Origin: Mycolicibacterium frederiksbergense | GTDB taxonomy: Bacteria > Actinomycetota > Actinomycetes > Mycobacteriales > Mycobacteriaceae | Assembly: GCF_012223425.1 (NCBI RefSeq) | Contig: NZ_CP038799.1 | Coordinates: 806,001-870,000, forward strand | DNA: 64,000 nt | Direction: 5' to 3' | Shown: positions 16,505 through 24,892 of the stretch, in pieces | Position numbering within the stretch: the first letter of the stretch is position 1 | Layout of the letters: each line of letters opens with the position of its first letter | The notes under the pieces: model-generated | Databases searched by the model: none | What the model saw: the letters and a program-made list of their open reading frames with translations, nothing else | What the model was told of the DNA's origin: nothing | Position numbers and translations under genes: made by a program

Positions 16505-17530
16505 CTATGACGAGGCGGCGGCGACGTTCGCCGCGGCAGGCGGCAGCCCAGCGGCTTCCCTTGACCGGTGATAGCGCTCCGCAAGTCCTGCCCAGCGTTC
16601 ACCGTAGCGGTGCGCGGAATCGACGACGGTCTGCGGTATGTGAACGAAGGGCGGCCGAGCAGCCCCAGCACGCCCATAGCCCGCAGTGTCGATTGCCATC
16701 TTCCACCAGGCGGACTGCATGGCTTGGAATTCCTCCATAGTCAGACCCAGCGTTCGAAATGGCGCCTGCATCTGGTCGGCGATGGCCGCGGCCTCTGTCC
16801 AGTCGCCACGCTGGCATGCATCGCGCAGCGAAAGCGCGGGCCAGGGGCCCATGCATACGTCGATGCTCCACGCTCCGGCAGCACCGAACATCATTGCGGG
16901 GTACATCAATTGGTCCAAGACGAGGACCGACATCTTTTCCTTGACCGCTTTGATGGCGCCGATCACATTGAAGATGTCCATCGAGGTCTGCTTGAGCGCA
17001 ACGATATTGCGAATCTGGGCCAGCTCCCTAAATGCACCGGGCGGCAATGTGATGCGGAACGCATGCGGGTTCTGGTAAATCATAATCGCCAGCTCCGGAA
17101 CGGCCTCGGCGAGGTCTTTATAGTACTGGACCGCGTTCTCGGCAGTCTGCGGCAAATACATCGGCGGTCCGCTCATAATGCCGTCCGCCCCGAGGTCGGC
17201 GATGACGCGGGCGCGTCGGATCGAGTCGCGCGTGTTGAGCGTGCTGGCACCAACGAACACCGGAACCCGGGCGTTCACCGTCTCCACGACTGTCGTGATG
17301 AGCGTGCGGTATTCGTCGTCGGAAAGGGTGTGCGACTCGCCGGCGCTGCCGGTCGTCACGATGCCGTCGACACCATCACGCACCAGACGATCCACCAGAG
17401 ACGCGAGCGCATCGGTGTCGATCGTGTCGACCGCGTTGACATCGGCGGCGTCCGGCGTCGAGCAGGCCGGCACGAATCCCCACAGCCCCTTCATGTCGCT
17501 GGGAACGAGTTCGCTGCTACGTGTTGTCAT
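16505..17530 (-). CDS. hydratase-aldolase of the dihydrodipicolinate synthase (NAL) superfamily
   Basis: 341 residues of (beta/alpha)8 barrel. Family marks: GIVTTGSAGESHTLSDDEY (phosphate/pyruvate loop), FVGASTLNTRD, and the Schiff-base lysine in VALKQTS. It is closest to the trans-o-hydroxybenzylidenepyruvate / carboxybenzalpyruvate hydratase-aldolases of naphthalene and phenanthrene degradation, which release pyruvate and an aromatic aldehyde. ATG 17530 is used; the frame is open upstream but that part looks non-coding. It is the last gene of operon B and a paralogue of 19040-20044; which enzyme serves which ring is not decidable here. Confidence 0.82.
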   Translation of the reverse strand: MTTRSSELVPSDMKGLWGFVPACSTPDAADVNAVDTIDTDALASLVDRLVRDGVDGIVTTGSAGESHTLSDDEYRTLITTVVETVNARVPVFVGASTLNTRDSIRRARVIADLGADGIMSGPPMYLPQTAENAVQYYKDLAEAVPELAIMIYQNPHAFRITLPPGAFRELAQIRNIVALKQTSMDIFNVIGAIKAVKEKMSVLVLDQLMYPAMMFGAAGAWSIDVCMGPWPALSLRDACQRGDWTEAAAIADQMQAPFRTLGLTMEEFQAMQSAWWKMAIDTAGYGRAGAARPPFVHIPQTVVDSAHRYGERWAGLAERYHRSREAAGLPPAAANVAAASS

Positions 17531-17698
17531 GAGCCGTGTCCAATCTGGTTTGATGATCTTCGGAATGGCTTTTATTGGCGGTATGGTCGCGCCGGACCGT
17601 CCAGGGTGGGACTTGAGCCGATGGTAAGTGCCGATGCACTCCCGTTCGTGGCATTGTGTCCCTCGGCGCGAAGTCAACTCTAGGCGCCGCGATAAGTG

Positions 17699-18085
17699 CT
17701 AGTAGTCGATGTCTAAGCCGCTCTCGAGTTCAGCGAGCCGATCCTGGGCTTTTCCGATCGACATCATCTTCATCATGTTGCCGACGGCTTTCATCTGCCC
17801 GGTCATGGTCGCGGTCTGGCCGTTGAGCGCACCCCGAGACAGCTCGACGTTTGTTTCGTAGCTGAGCTCGGCCTCCACGTCGGGCGTGCGCGGCGGGGAT
17901 CCGATACCGACGATGAGCGACCCGTCAGAGAAATGCATGTAGTAGTCATCGCTGGCCGGGCTCTGCGACACGGATACGCGGAGCACCACGTCATGTCCCT
18001 TCGCTGCAATGCGGAACCTCTCGTCGGCATTGGCCGCGTCGGTCACCGCAGTCGCCCAGTCGTCGGTTAGGAACCGGATCGCCAT
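17699..18085 (-). CDS. SCP2-like sterol-carrier/lipid-binding protein
   Basis: 128 residues with the SCP2 pattern: FRIAAKGHDVVLRVSV strand, HFSDGSLIVGIG turn and a helical tail MTGQMKAVGNMMKMMSIGKAQ. It has a strong ribosome site (GGAGGTGAA) before ATG 18085. It lies between an extradiol dioxygenase and a hydratase-aldolase. Function is likely binding of a hydrophobic intermediate; it is distinct in sequence from the SCP2 protein at 534-932. Confidence 0.65.
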   Translation of the reverse strand: MAIRFLTDDWATAVTDAANADERFRIAAKGHDVVLRVSVSQSPASDDYYMHFSDGSLIVGIGSPPRTPDVEAELSYETNVELSRGALNGQTATMTGQMKAVGNMMKMMSIGKAQDRLAELESGLDIDY

Positions 18086-18130
18086 TTCACCTCCATATGA
18101 TCGTTTTCGTCGTCTCGGCCGTCGAGCCGT

Positions 18131-19021
18131 TCATGTTGTTGCGGCTTCGAGTGCGCCTGGTGGTGTTTGGGCGACCATCTGGTGGCCCCACACACTGGGT
18201 CGGTCGTACTGAGCGACTGTCCAGGTTTCCTCGTCGACGGTCACCGCATCCCAGCCGTACTCGATGTCAAACCCGCTCGGTGTGCGCGCGTAAAACGACA
18301 CCATCCGATCGTTGACATGGCGCCCCAACGTCATGCTCAGCGGAATGTTGCGCGACATGCACAGGTCATAAGCCATCCCCACGTCATCAAAACTTTGCAC
18401 CTCGACCATCACGTGGTGCAGTCCCCGCACACCCGGCATCGGAGTCAACGCGATGCTGTGATGGCGCGGGTTGCAGTGGTAGAACCACAGATCCATGAAG
18501 GTGTAAATCTCATCGCTCTTCTTAAACCCCAACACCCCCCGCAAAAACCGGTCGGCCTGCGCAAGGTCCGGCGTCGCCAACACCACATGACCCAACCCCT
18601 GCGCACCGGTGACGAACCCCGATATCGCACGACCGGGCCGGAAGGAACCCGGCACCACCTTCTGACCGTAAAACAACTCATGACGCAACCCCGAAGGATC
18701 CGACAGCGTCACAAAGCCCAACACCCCGCGGGCCGCGCAGTCCTCCTCGGTCCCCACCTCAAACCCAATGCCCCGCTTGTGCAGCAACTCCCCGGCAGCC
18801 TCAAGCGCCTCCTCGCTGCCCACATCCCAGCCCGCATACAACATCCGGTTGCGCTCTCCGTGATGCACAGCCAAACGATGATCGGCGTCGTCGATCCGCA
18901 ACAGGACCGACCCACTGGACGCCTCAACCGCCTCCATCCCCAAAACCTCCGGACCGAACGCCAACCACTCCTTCGCATCCGGAGACTCCACACCCACATA
19001 ACCCAACGTCTTCACCAACAT
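18131..19021 (-). CDS. extradiol ring-cleavage dioxygenase (type I, VOC fold)
   Basis: 296 residues in two vicinal-oxygen-chelate domains. The Fe(II) ligands are visible as His in GLGHVVLATPD, His in GLHHVMVEV and Glu in SGFDIEYGWD, and the acid/base His lies in CNPRHHSIAL. It resembles 2,3-dihydroxybiphenyl / 1,2-dihydroxynaphthalene / 3,4-dihydroxyphenanthrene dioxygenases, which open a catechol ring next to the hydroxyls. GAGGA precedes ATG 19021 by 7 nt. The hydratase-aldolase genes on each side would process the ring-opened product. Confidence 0.87.
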   Translation of the reverse strand: MLVKTLGYVGVESPDAKEWLAFGPEVLGMEAVEASSGSVLLRIDDADHRLAVHHGERNRMLYAGWDVGSEEALEAAGELLHKRGIGFEVGTEEDCAARGVLGFVTLSDPSGLRHELFYGQKVVPGSFRPGRAISGFVTGAQGLGHVVLATPDLAQADRFLRGVLGFKKSDEIYTFMDLWFYHCNPRHHSIALTPMPGVRGLHHVMVEVQSFDDVGMAYDLCMSRNIPLSMTLGRHVNDRMVSFYARTPSGFDIEYGWDAVTVDEETWTVAQYDRPSVWGHQMVAQTPPGALEAATT

Positions 19022-19039
19022 GTGCTGTCCTCAGGCGAT

Positions 19040-20044
19040 TCAGTGGTTCGAGACGGCAAGTGACGCATAGCGCTGCTGGAGTGCGGCCCAGTTCTTGCCG
19101 GCCTCGCGCCCGCCAGCCAAATAGGACTCCGGCACTTCGGTGTACGGCGGTCGGGTGGGCCCCGTGCGCATAAAACCGGCCGCCTGGAATTGGGCGTTGT
19201 CGATCTGGATGCTGTACTTGAGGAATTCGGCGAAGTTGCCGCCCGGGTACAGCGTCTCAAGAGCCCCCTCGAGTTCGTCGGTGAGCGCTTGGCAGTCGTC
19301 CCAGCGGCGGGCTCTGATTAGGTCGCGCAAGTGCGTTACTGGCGCAGGGCCGCAGGCCACATTGCCCGACCAGCAGGCGGTGACCTCTTCTGGGAAGAGC
19401 CGCGCAAAGTAGTACCAGTCAGTCTCAAGCGGCAGTAGCCGCACGCGACCGCTTACCGCGCGGAGGTCGGAAAGGAAGGCGGAGCCACTGAGCAGCCCGA
19501 GATGCTTGGCAGCGACGACCTGGGGTATCTGGCTGAGTGCCTCGTAGGCGGGCGTCCCGATCTTTCCCTTGAAGGCGCCGGGGTTGTCGTAGACCACCAA
19601 TGCCATGTTCGGCACTGCCTCGGCCACATCCCGGTAGAAGCGCACGATGCCGGCGTCATCCAGGGGCAGCCACATCGGACGACCCACGAACAGGCCATCG
19701 GCGCCGAGCTCGCCGAGCCGGCGACCCCTCGCGATCGTATCGCGGGTATTGAGCGTCGTCGCTCCGGCGAAAACCGGGATACGTCCCGCGACGGCGTCGA
19801 CCACGGTGGCGACAAAGCTCTGCAACTCGTCCCACGTCAGCGAGGCGCACTCGCCGAAGGTGCCTGTGGTCATGAGCACATCCACTCCGCCACGGACCAT
19901 CGCGTCGGCGAGCTTCGCCGCCTCATCGAGGTCTACGGAGAACGCGGTGCCCGGTTGGTCGGCCGTCGGGATGGAGGGCGTAGGGATAATGCCGACGACA
20001 CCGGTGATGTCATCGACGGTCAACTTCGTGTCACGCACGTGCAC
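19040..20044 (-). CDS. hydratase-aldolase, NahE/PhdG/PhdJ type
   Basis: 334 residues; the loop LMTTGTFGECASLTWDEL and FAGATTLNTRDTI are typical of the trans-o-hydroxybenzylidenepyruvate and 2'-carboxybenzalpyruvate hydratase-aldolases. YDNPGAFKG and the Schiff-base lysine in VVAAKHLG complete the active site. The enzyme hydrates and splits an aryl-pyruvate to aldehyde plus pyruvate. GTG 20044 or GTG 20038 starts it, with GAGAGG upstream. It is 18 nt from the cupin dioxygenase gene, so by analogy with phdI-phdJ it may act on the cleaved hydroxynaphthoate. Confidence 0.83.
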   Translation of the reverse strand: MHVRDTKLTVDDITGVVGIIPTPSIPTADQPGTAFSVDLDEAAKLADAMVRGGVDVLMTTGTFGECASLTWDELQSFVATVVDAVAGRIPVFAGATTLNTRDTIARGRRLGELGADGLFVGRPMWLPLDDAGIVRFYRDVAEAVPNMALVVYDNPGAFKGKIGTPAYEALSQIPQVVAAKHLGLLSGSAFLSDLRAVSGRVRLLPLETDWYYFARLFPEEVTACWSGNVACGPAPVTHLRDLIRARRWDDCQALTDELEGALETLYPGGNFAEFLKYSIQIDNAQFQAAGFMRTGPTRPPYTEVPESYLAGGREAGKNWAALQQRYASLAVSNH

Positions 20045-20062
20045 TGCCTCTCTCGTGAATCG

Positions 20063-21148
20063 TCAGCGGGCTCGGAGGTTAGCGGGGACCGGCGGAAATG
20101 GCTGCGTCCCCAAAGACAGCTCGGGCTCTTCGTAGTAGAGATCGAGAGCCTTCAATGTAGGGATGTCGTTGACCGAGAACAGCAACGCATTTTCTGCCGA
20201 CCGGTTGACGAAGTGATGGGTGCTCCAGTTGGGCACCACGAAGCTGTCGTGGGGCCCCCAGTCGAGTTCGACCCCGTCGACAACCGTAGTTCCCTCACCG
20301 CGCACGACGAAATACACGGCACTCGACGTGTGGCGATGGGCCTCGGTCTGCTGGCCCGGCCGCAGCAACTGCACCCAGCAATCCAGCGTTGGCATAGTCG
20401 ATCCGCCGGTAACGGGGTTCGCATAACGCAGGACTACGCCGTCGTAGGGACTGCCCGCAAGGCCCGCCATCCGCTGGAGCTGCCGCTCGACGTCACGCCA
20501 AGGATAGCGGTACGGGAAGTTCGCCGCCTTGACCTGCTCCCACGCCGGGCGCAGCATCCCACCGCGGTCAGCGAGATGCTCTCCCGGGTCCTCGCGTTGA
20601 GGTTGGCGCATCTCGCCATAGGGCTCATAGAAGGGCACATTCAGCCCGAGCACTAGGCCGATATCCAGCACGTCGAGCCAAACGACGTTCTCCGAGGTGG
20701 CGTTCTCATGGTCATGCCACGTCCAGCGAGGGGTCAGAACCAGGTCGTAGGTGTCCATTTGACAAGGCTCGCCATCCACCACAGTCACCAGGCCGGGGCC
20801 GCCTTGAATAGCGAACCGCAGCGCTGCCATGGTGTGGCGGTGCGCATAGGCAATCTCGCCGGGCTTGAGCATCTGCATACCCATGTTGATGGTGTGCGTG
20901 GTTCCCCGGGCATCCGGATTGATGAACGAGAGATTGCGTCGCGCCGTCAAACTTTCAGGCATCACGTCGCACGACTTCAGAAGCTTCGCGTAAACATCGT
21001 GCCATCGCCACAGAAACGGAACACCGGCGGGCTTGGGGCCGCCGACGACGCTCTCCAGCATTTCGTCGTAGATCCATTGTCCACGTAAGTTGGCAGCCTC
21101 GAGCTCGGCGTCGAATTCGTGAAGCCCTGAAATCTCAGCGGTCGACAT
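20063..21148 (-). CDS. cupin ring-cleavage dioxygenase (gentisate / 1-hydroxy-2-naphthoate dioxygenase family)
   Basis: 361 residues with two cupin domains. The N-terminal domain has the iron-binding HxH in AYAHRHTMAALRF and HDH in WTWHDHEN; the second has EAHRHTSSAVYFVVRG and a later His in WSTHHFVN. This bicupin architecture is that of gentisate, salicylate and 1-hydroxy-2-naphthoate dioxygenases (PhdI-like), which cleave a ring carrying a carboxylate and a hydroxyl. It is the first gene of operon B; GAAGG lies before ATG 21148 and the operator pair begins 12 nt upstream. With a hydratase-aldolase next door, the hydroxynaphthoate reaction is the best guess. Confidence 0.78.
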   Translation of the reverse strand: MSTAEISGLHEFDAELEAANLRGQWIYDEMLESVVGGPKPAGVPFLWRWHDVYAKLLKSCDVMPESLTARRNLSFINPDARGTTHTINMGMQMLKPGEIAYAHRHTMAALRFAIQGGPGLVTVVDGEPCQMDTYDLVLTPRWTWHDHENATSENVVWLDVLDIGLVLGLNVPFYEPYGEMRQPQREDPGEHLADRGGMLRPAWEQVKAANFPYRYPWRDVERQLQRMAGLAGSPYDGVVLRYANPVTGGSTMPTLDCWVQLLRPGQQTEAHRHTSSAVYFVVRGEGTTVVDGVELDWGPHDSFVVPNWSTHHFVNRSAENALLFSVNDIPTLKALDLYYEEPELSLGTQPFPPVPANLRAR

Positions 21149-21159
21149 GAGACTACCTT

Positions 21160-21194
21160 CTCTGTTTTGCAGAACACTACTCTGTTACTTAGAG
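21160..21194. promoter_or_regulatory. tandem operator pair upstream of operon B
   Basis: CTCTG-TTTTG-CAGAA (21160-21174) and CTCTG-TTACT-TAGAG (21180-21194), 20 bp apart. They share the half-sites and spacing of the pairs before operons A, C and D. The proximal site touches the ribosome-binding region, so a bound regulator would block expression. Confidence 0.65.
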
Positions 21195-21294
21195 AGTATC
21201 GGGACCGGCCGATTGCGTCAACACCAGGAAGTGCCGCGTACTAACCTCACCGTACTGACCATCGCCGTTGGTGACGGCGTGGCGAGGTGAGAAC

Positions 21295-21346
21295 AAGAAG
21301 ACCTCCAAGTGAGCTAGGAACGCTCAACAACCTCCGAGGTCTTCTT
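21295..21346. terminator. inverted repeat, possible terminator of operon A
   Basis: Arms AAGAAGACCTC (21295-21305) and GAGGTCTTCTT (21336-21346) can form an 11-bp stem with a 30-nt loop. It lies in the 576-bp gap 21149-21724 downstream of the reductase gene. There is no clear T-run, so it could also be the end of a lost mobile element. I see no other feature in this gap. Confidence 0.35.
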
Positions 21347-21724
21347 CATGACTCGTGGCGCCGTGTCGGCTGCGACAGGTTGTGTTGTCGATAGGGTCCC
21401 AGAGGTCACCGATGTGGGTCGGTCGCCAGCGGCGCAGCCCCGAACCTCGATGATCGGCCACTCCGTTTCGAGCCGAGTTCCGTCTAGGGGAGCGATGCGG
21501 TCGCGGCAACTCATCCGTGATGCCGGCGCCCAAGGCGCGGTATCGGCCTGTCCACCGAGCCGGGGCGGTGGCCGAAACCTGAATACCGCGCCGCGGCCAC
21601 CGAGGACCTCGCGCGGTAGAAAGCCGCGACATTCCGAGCTAAGAACGCGGCGAAGCCGCAGCGAGCATGTTCGGTGGGAAACCAGTCCCACTTGCAATGC
21701 GGCGCGCAACCACTTGTGGCCCGA

Positions 21725-22965
21725 CTATGGCGATCGCGTTGCGGCGGTATCGGGTGGGTTCGTCAACACTTCGAGCCTTCCCCGCACACTTTCGAGATCG
21801 CTACCGGCCTGCAGCGCACGCCTGCACTCGATCAGTGCTCGAGGCCAGTTCACCACCGCCGCGCCACCAAGACGTTGCTCGCCATCCGGGTAGAGGACTG
21901 TGAATCGATTGTCGGACAGTCGATCTCCGACGACGAGTGGCTCTCCTAGGTGAGTTGTCTGGCCACAGACCTGAATCTTCCAGTCGTACTGGTCGCTCCA
22001 GACGTACTCGACGGGCTCGTAGCAGCGCAATTCATCGGGATACAAAATATTATGCGCGACGCAAGAGGCCTGGTCGACCGCGTTTGTCCAGTGTTCGATG
22101 CGCATCGTCACGCCGCGGGCGCGATGGAACCAACGCGACACGTCGCCGACTGCGTAGATGTTTTGTGACGTAACTGCACGACAGAACTCGTCGCAGACCA
22201 GGCCGTCATCGACTAGCAGTCCCGACTGCATCAGCCAGCCGTCATTCGGAACGGCGCCGATGCCCACCACCACCGTGTCGGCTTCTAGGACCGTCCCGTC
22301 CGTGAGGCCGATCTTGAGGTTGCCGCGCTCCCCCTCAATATTCTCGACACCGATACCGAAGCGCGTGTGCACTCCGTGGTTTCGGTGCAAATCGATGAAC
22401 CACTCGCCGATCTCTTCGGTCAGAACCCTGCTCATCGGAACGGGCACCGGGTCGACAACGGTCACCTGCCCCCCATTGACCGGGCGGTTGACGCAACTTC
22501 GGCCCCGATGAATCCTCCCCCGATCACCACGAGGCGGACACCGGCGACAAGGTCGTCCCGTAGCCGCAGACAGTCCTCCAGAGTGCGGAGCACATGAATG
22601 CCCGATCCGTGGCCCCACGGGGATGGTCGCGCGCTGGCTCCGGTGGCCACCACCAGGTGGTCATAACGCAGGGGCTCATCATCGGCGAACTCGACCTGAC
22701 ACGCTGCGACATCCACTCCGATCGCGCGGCGGCCGAGGAGAAGCTCGATGCGGTCGGCGGCGGCAGCGTCTCTACTGAGTAACGTCACAGCGGCGATGTC
22801 ACTCGTACCCGCAAGCAATGCCTTGGATAATGGCGGCTTGTCGTAGGGCAGCGCAGTTTCCTCGCCCACCAGGACGACGTCGCCATCGTAGCCTTGCGAG
22901 CGCAGCGCCTGGGCCGTGCGGACCCCGCCGACAGAACTGCCGACGATGACGACCCGCGACGTCAT
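21725..22965 (-). pseudogene. ferredoxin--NAD(P) reductase of the dioxygenase, broken by one frameshift
   Basis: The N-terminal half (ATG 22965, SRVVIVGSSVGGVRTAQ FAD site, LVVATGA, second Rossmann motif VIGGGFIGAEVA) stops at 22462 in ...RSMGGR. The C-terminal half continues one frame away with GGQVTVVDPVPVPMSRVL, GADTVVVG-type motif ADTVVVGIGAVPN and IYAVGDVSRW. Adding one base to the run of six C at 22469-22474 (G on the coding strand) would join them as MGGQVTVVD, giving about 413 residues, the usual size of PhdD/BphA4-like reductases. The start overlaps the ferredoxin stop (ATGA). If the frameshift is real, another reductase must serve the dioxygenase; if it is an assembly error the gene is intact. 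Confidence 0.85.
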
Positions 22966-23162
22966 TCGTCTAGGACTTCCAGCGCGGCCACCGGACAGCT
23001 GCGCGCAGCCTCCTCGACCCGGGTCCTGTCCGCGGAAGGAACCTCCGTCTTGCGGACCTCCACGAGTCCCCGATCGTCGATGTCGAAGTAATCCTCGGCC
23101 GCAACGACACAGTTCGCGTAGCCCTGACATACCTCGCGCTTAGCCTTTATAACTCCGCCCAT
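22962..23162 (-). CDS. [3Fe-4S]/[4Fe-4S] ferredoxin of the dioxygenase electron chain
   Basis: 66 residues: CQGYANCVVAAEDYF and a late CPVAAL, the C-x5-C...CP spacing of small actinobacterial [3Fe-4S]-type ferredoxins used by dioxygenases and P450s (PhdC-like). A near-ideal GGAAGG precedes ATG 23162. The gene is coupled to the reductase gene (ATGA) and 28 nt after the SDR gene, so it most likely carries electrons from the reductase to the Rieske oxygenase encoded upstream, and perhaps to the other alpha subunits in this window, which lack their own ferredoxin. Confidence 0.83.
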   Translation of the reverse strand: MGGVIKAKREVCQGYANCVVAAEDYFDIDDRGLVEVRKTEVPSADRTRVEEAARSCPVAALEVLDE

Positions 23163-23190
23163 CTGCTTTCCTTCCCTGTGTTCGTCGGGT

Positions 23191-23994
23191 TCAATTCCGC
23201 TGGGGTGGGGGTCCGAGGCTGAAACCGCCGTCGGGATGGATCGTTTCGCCGGTGAGCCCGCGGGAGCGGTGAGAAGCGAGGAAGACGTAACTCCAGGCGT
23301 GGTCTTCACCCGATAGGGCCACGCCCAGCGGTGTGCGGGCAGCCAATTCGCGGGCCCGATCTGGTGCAGCATCCAGACGGCGGGCGCCAAGGTCGAGGCT
23401 GTCGAGTCCGCGCAGGTCGGTGTTCAACGTCCCCCCGGGGGCGACACCGTTCACACGGATCCTCGGCGCGAGTTCGTGAGCCAGTGCAGTGACTACGCCG
23501 CGCACCGCGAACTTCGACGCCACATACAGCAGGCCGCCGCGTCCTGGATAGAACGATGACGCGGACTCGGTGAGCACGATCGAGGCGCCGTCCTGGCCCA
23601 TCAGCGCCGGCACTGCTGCCTTGACTGAGTGGATATGACTCAGGACGTTGATGCGAAACATTTCGTCGAACGCCTGGTCGATCAGCTCGGCGGGGATGTC
23701 CTGAATACGGCGGTAGAAATCGAAAATCCCCACGCAGTTCACCAATGTGTCGAGTCCGCCGAAGGCGTCGACAGCGACCTGCACTGCTTCGTCGTTGGCG
23801 GTGCGAGTGGTCCCATCGCCCTCGATCACCGGAACGTCGGGCAGCTGCTGGCGCAGCGTGGCGCACTTATCGCTGTCGTACTCGAGCACGGCCACCCGGG
23901 CATCCTCGTTCAGGAACGCGTCGACCGTGGCCCGACCGATACCCGAACCTGCTCCCACGATTAACGCGCGTTTGCCCGCCAGCCAGCCAGTCAT
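23191..23994 (-). CDS. cis-dihydrodiol dehydrogenase (SDR family)
   Basis: 267 residues. Cofactor motif VGAGSGIGRA, Asp/Glu-type NAD selectivity (VLEYDS), NCVG strand, catalytic Ser in ESASS and Y-VAS-K (YVASK). The pattern IFDFYRRIQDIP and the tail TGETIHPDGGFSLG match the BphB/PhdE cis-diol dehydrogenases that follow biphenyl- and PAH-dioxygenase genes. It converts the cis-dihydrodiol made by the dioxygenase of this operon to the aromatic diol with NAD. ATG 23994 overlaps the stop of the preceding gene (ATGA). Confidence 0.82.
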   Translation of the reverse strand: MTGWLAGKRALIVGAGSGIGRATVDAFLNEDARVAVLEYDSDKCATLRQQLPDVPVIEGDGTTRTANDEAVQVAVDAFGGLDTLVNCVGIFDFYRRIQDIPAELIDQAFDEMFRINVLSHIHSVKAAVPALMGQDGASIVLTESASSFYPGRGGLLYVASKFAVRGVVTALAHELAPRIRVNGVAPGGTLNTDLRGLDSLDLGARRLDAAPDRARELAARTPLGVALSGEDHAWSYVFLASHRSRGLTGETIHPDGGFSLGPPPQRN

Positions 23995-24296
23995 ACCTCC
24001 TCGCCCAGAATCAACGGAGCACCTGCGTTCCCCACCATGGCCGCCAAGGTGGCCGGATTCTGCCAGGTCAGCGCCTCGAGTTCCAAGGCATCCAGCGAGA
24101 CCCACTGCGCCGATTTCGGCGCCTGAATCAACAGCCGAGCTCCATTGCGAGTGGTCACTCGGCGCACGACGACCTCTGCGAACTCGTTGGCAATGTTCAG
24201 TGCATCACCGGTCGACCCGGCCAGCAGCGTCGACAGTTCCTCGCACGCCGGTTGTGGGGGCGACTGCGCGCCCTCGCCGGATCCGTTTGAGCTCAT
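23991..24296 (-). CDS. conserved small protein of the dioxygenase operon, unknown function
   Basis: 101 residues with no cofactor motif. The N-terminus is Ser/Gly/Pro-rich, the middle predicts strands VVVRRVTTRNGARLLIQ, and the C-terminus predicts a helix LDALELEALTWQNPATLA. It is coupled on both sides by ATGA overlaps, between the beta subunit and the diol dehydrogenase, so it is certainly part of the operon. A role in subunit assembly or cluster maturation is possible; I do not recognise the family with certainty. Confidence 0.7.
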   Translation of the reverse strand: MSSNGSGEGAQSPPQPACEELSTLLAGSTGDALNIANEFAEVVVRRVTTRNGARLLIQAPKSAQWVSLDALELEALTWQNPATLAAMVGNAGAPLILGEEV

Positions 24297-24892
24297 AGGA
24301 AGACCGCCAGATTCTGCATTCGAAGCACTGATTCATCGACGCAGATTGTTCGGCGTGCGAGTTTGAGCGCGTTGCCATCGCGACGTAGAAGATCTTCACG
24401 ACCACATGAGATGAGCGTGGACTCGTTGACGTCGCCACGGCTGCGGAAAAGCAACTCAGCGCTGTCGACCACGAGGTGGTCGGCATCGTCGCTGAGGAAT
24501 GTGCGCACATTGGTGATGAAGTGACGCAGACGCGACGGCGGATCCTCAGTCCAGGCATGCTCGGTGGCGAAACGGGCAACCCGGCGCTCAAGTGAGTATT
24601 TGTTCTCGTCGAAATGCGCCATTCCCGGTGAGCTATCAAATCCGGCTCCCGCGGCGGTGGTGATCCGCACCGGCATGTAATAGTGGATGTCCTCGGTAAG
24701 CAGACCCAGCCACCGGTCGTAGTCTTGAGCATCGAGGAGGTACGCCTCGTTGACGAGGAAACTATGCGCCTGGAGGTGACGAGGGTCGTCGAACGGCAAC
24801 GGGTCGCCGACGCGTTGGGCGCGCGCCGCGTGCGCCCCGAGTACCGATGGCGCCGTGGGCTGACCAATGCGCTGGTGTTCGTGGACGCTCAT
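24293..24892 (-). CDS. PAH-type ring-hydroxylating dioxygenase beta subunit
   Basis: 199 residues; NTF2-like small subunit with HSFLVNEAYLLDAQDYDRWL, LTEDIHYYMPVR and the ending VDESVLRMQNLAVFL. It has a longer N-terminal extension (about 30 residues) than the other beta subunits here. ATG 24892 overlaps the alpha stop (ATGA). It forms the hexameric oxygenase with the alpha protein of 24889-26343. Confidence 0.87.
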   Translation of the reverse strand: MSVHEHQRIGQPTAPSVLGAHAARAQRVGDPLPFDDPRHLQAHSFLVNEAYLLDAQDYDRWLGLLTEDIHYYMPVRITTAAGAGFDSSPGMAHFDENKYSLERRVARFATEHAWTEDPPSRLRHFITNVRTFLSDDADHLVVDSAELLFRSRGDVNESTLISCGREDLLRRDGNALKLARRTICVDESVLRMQNLAVFL

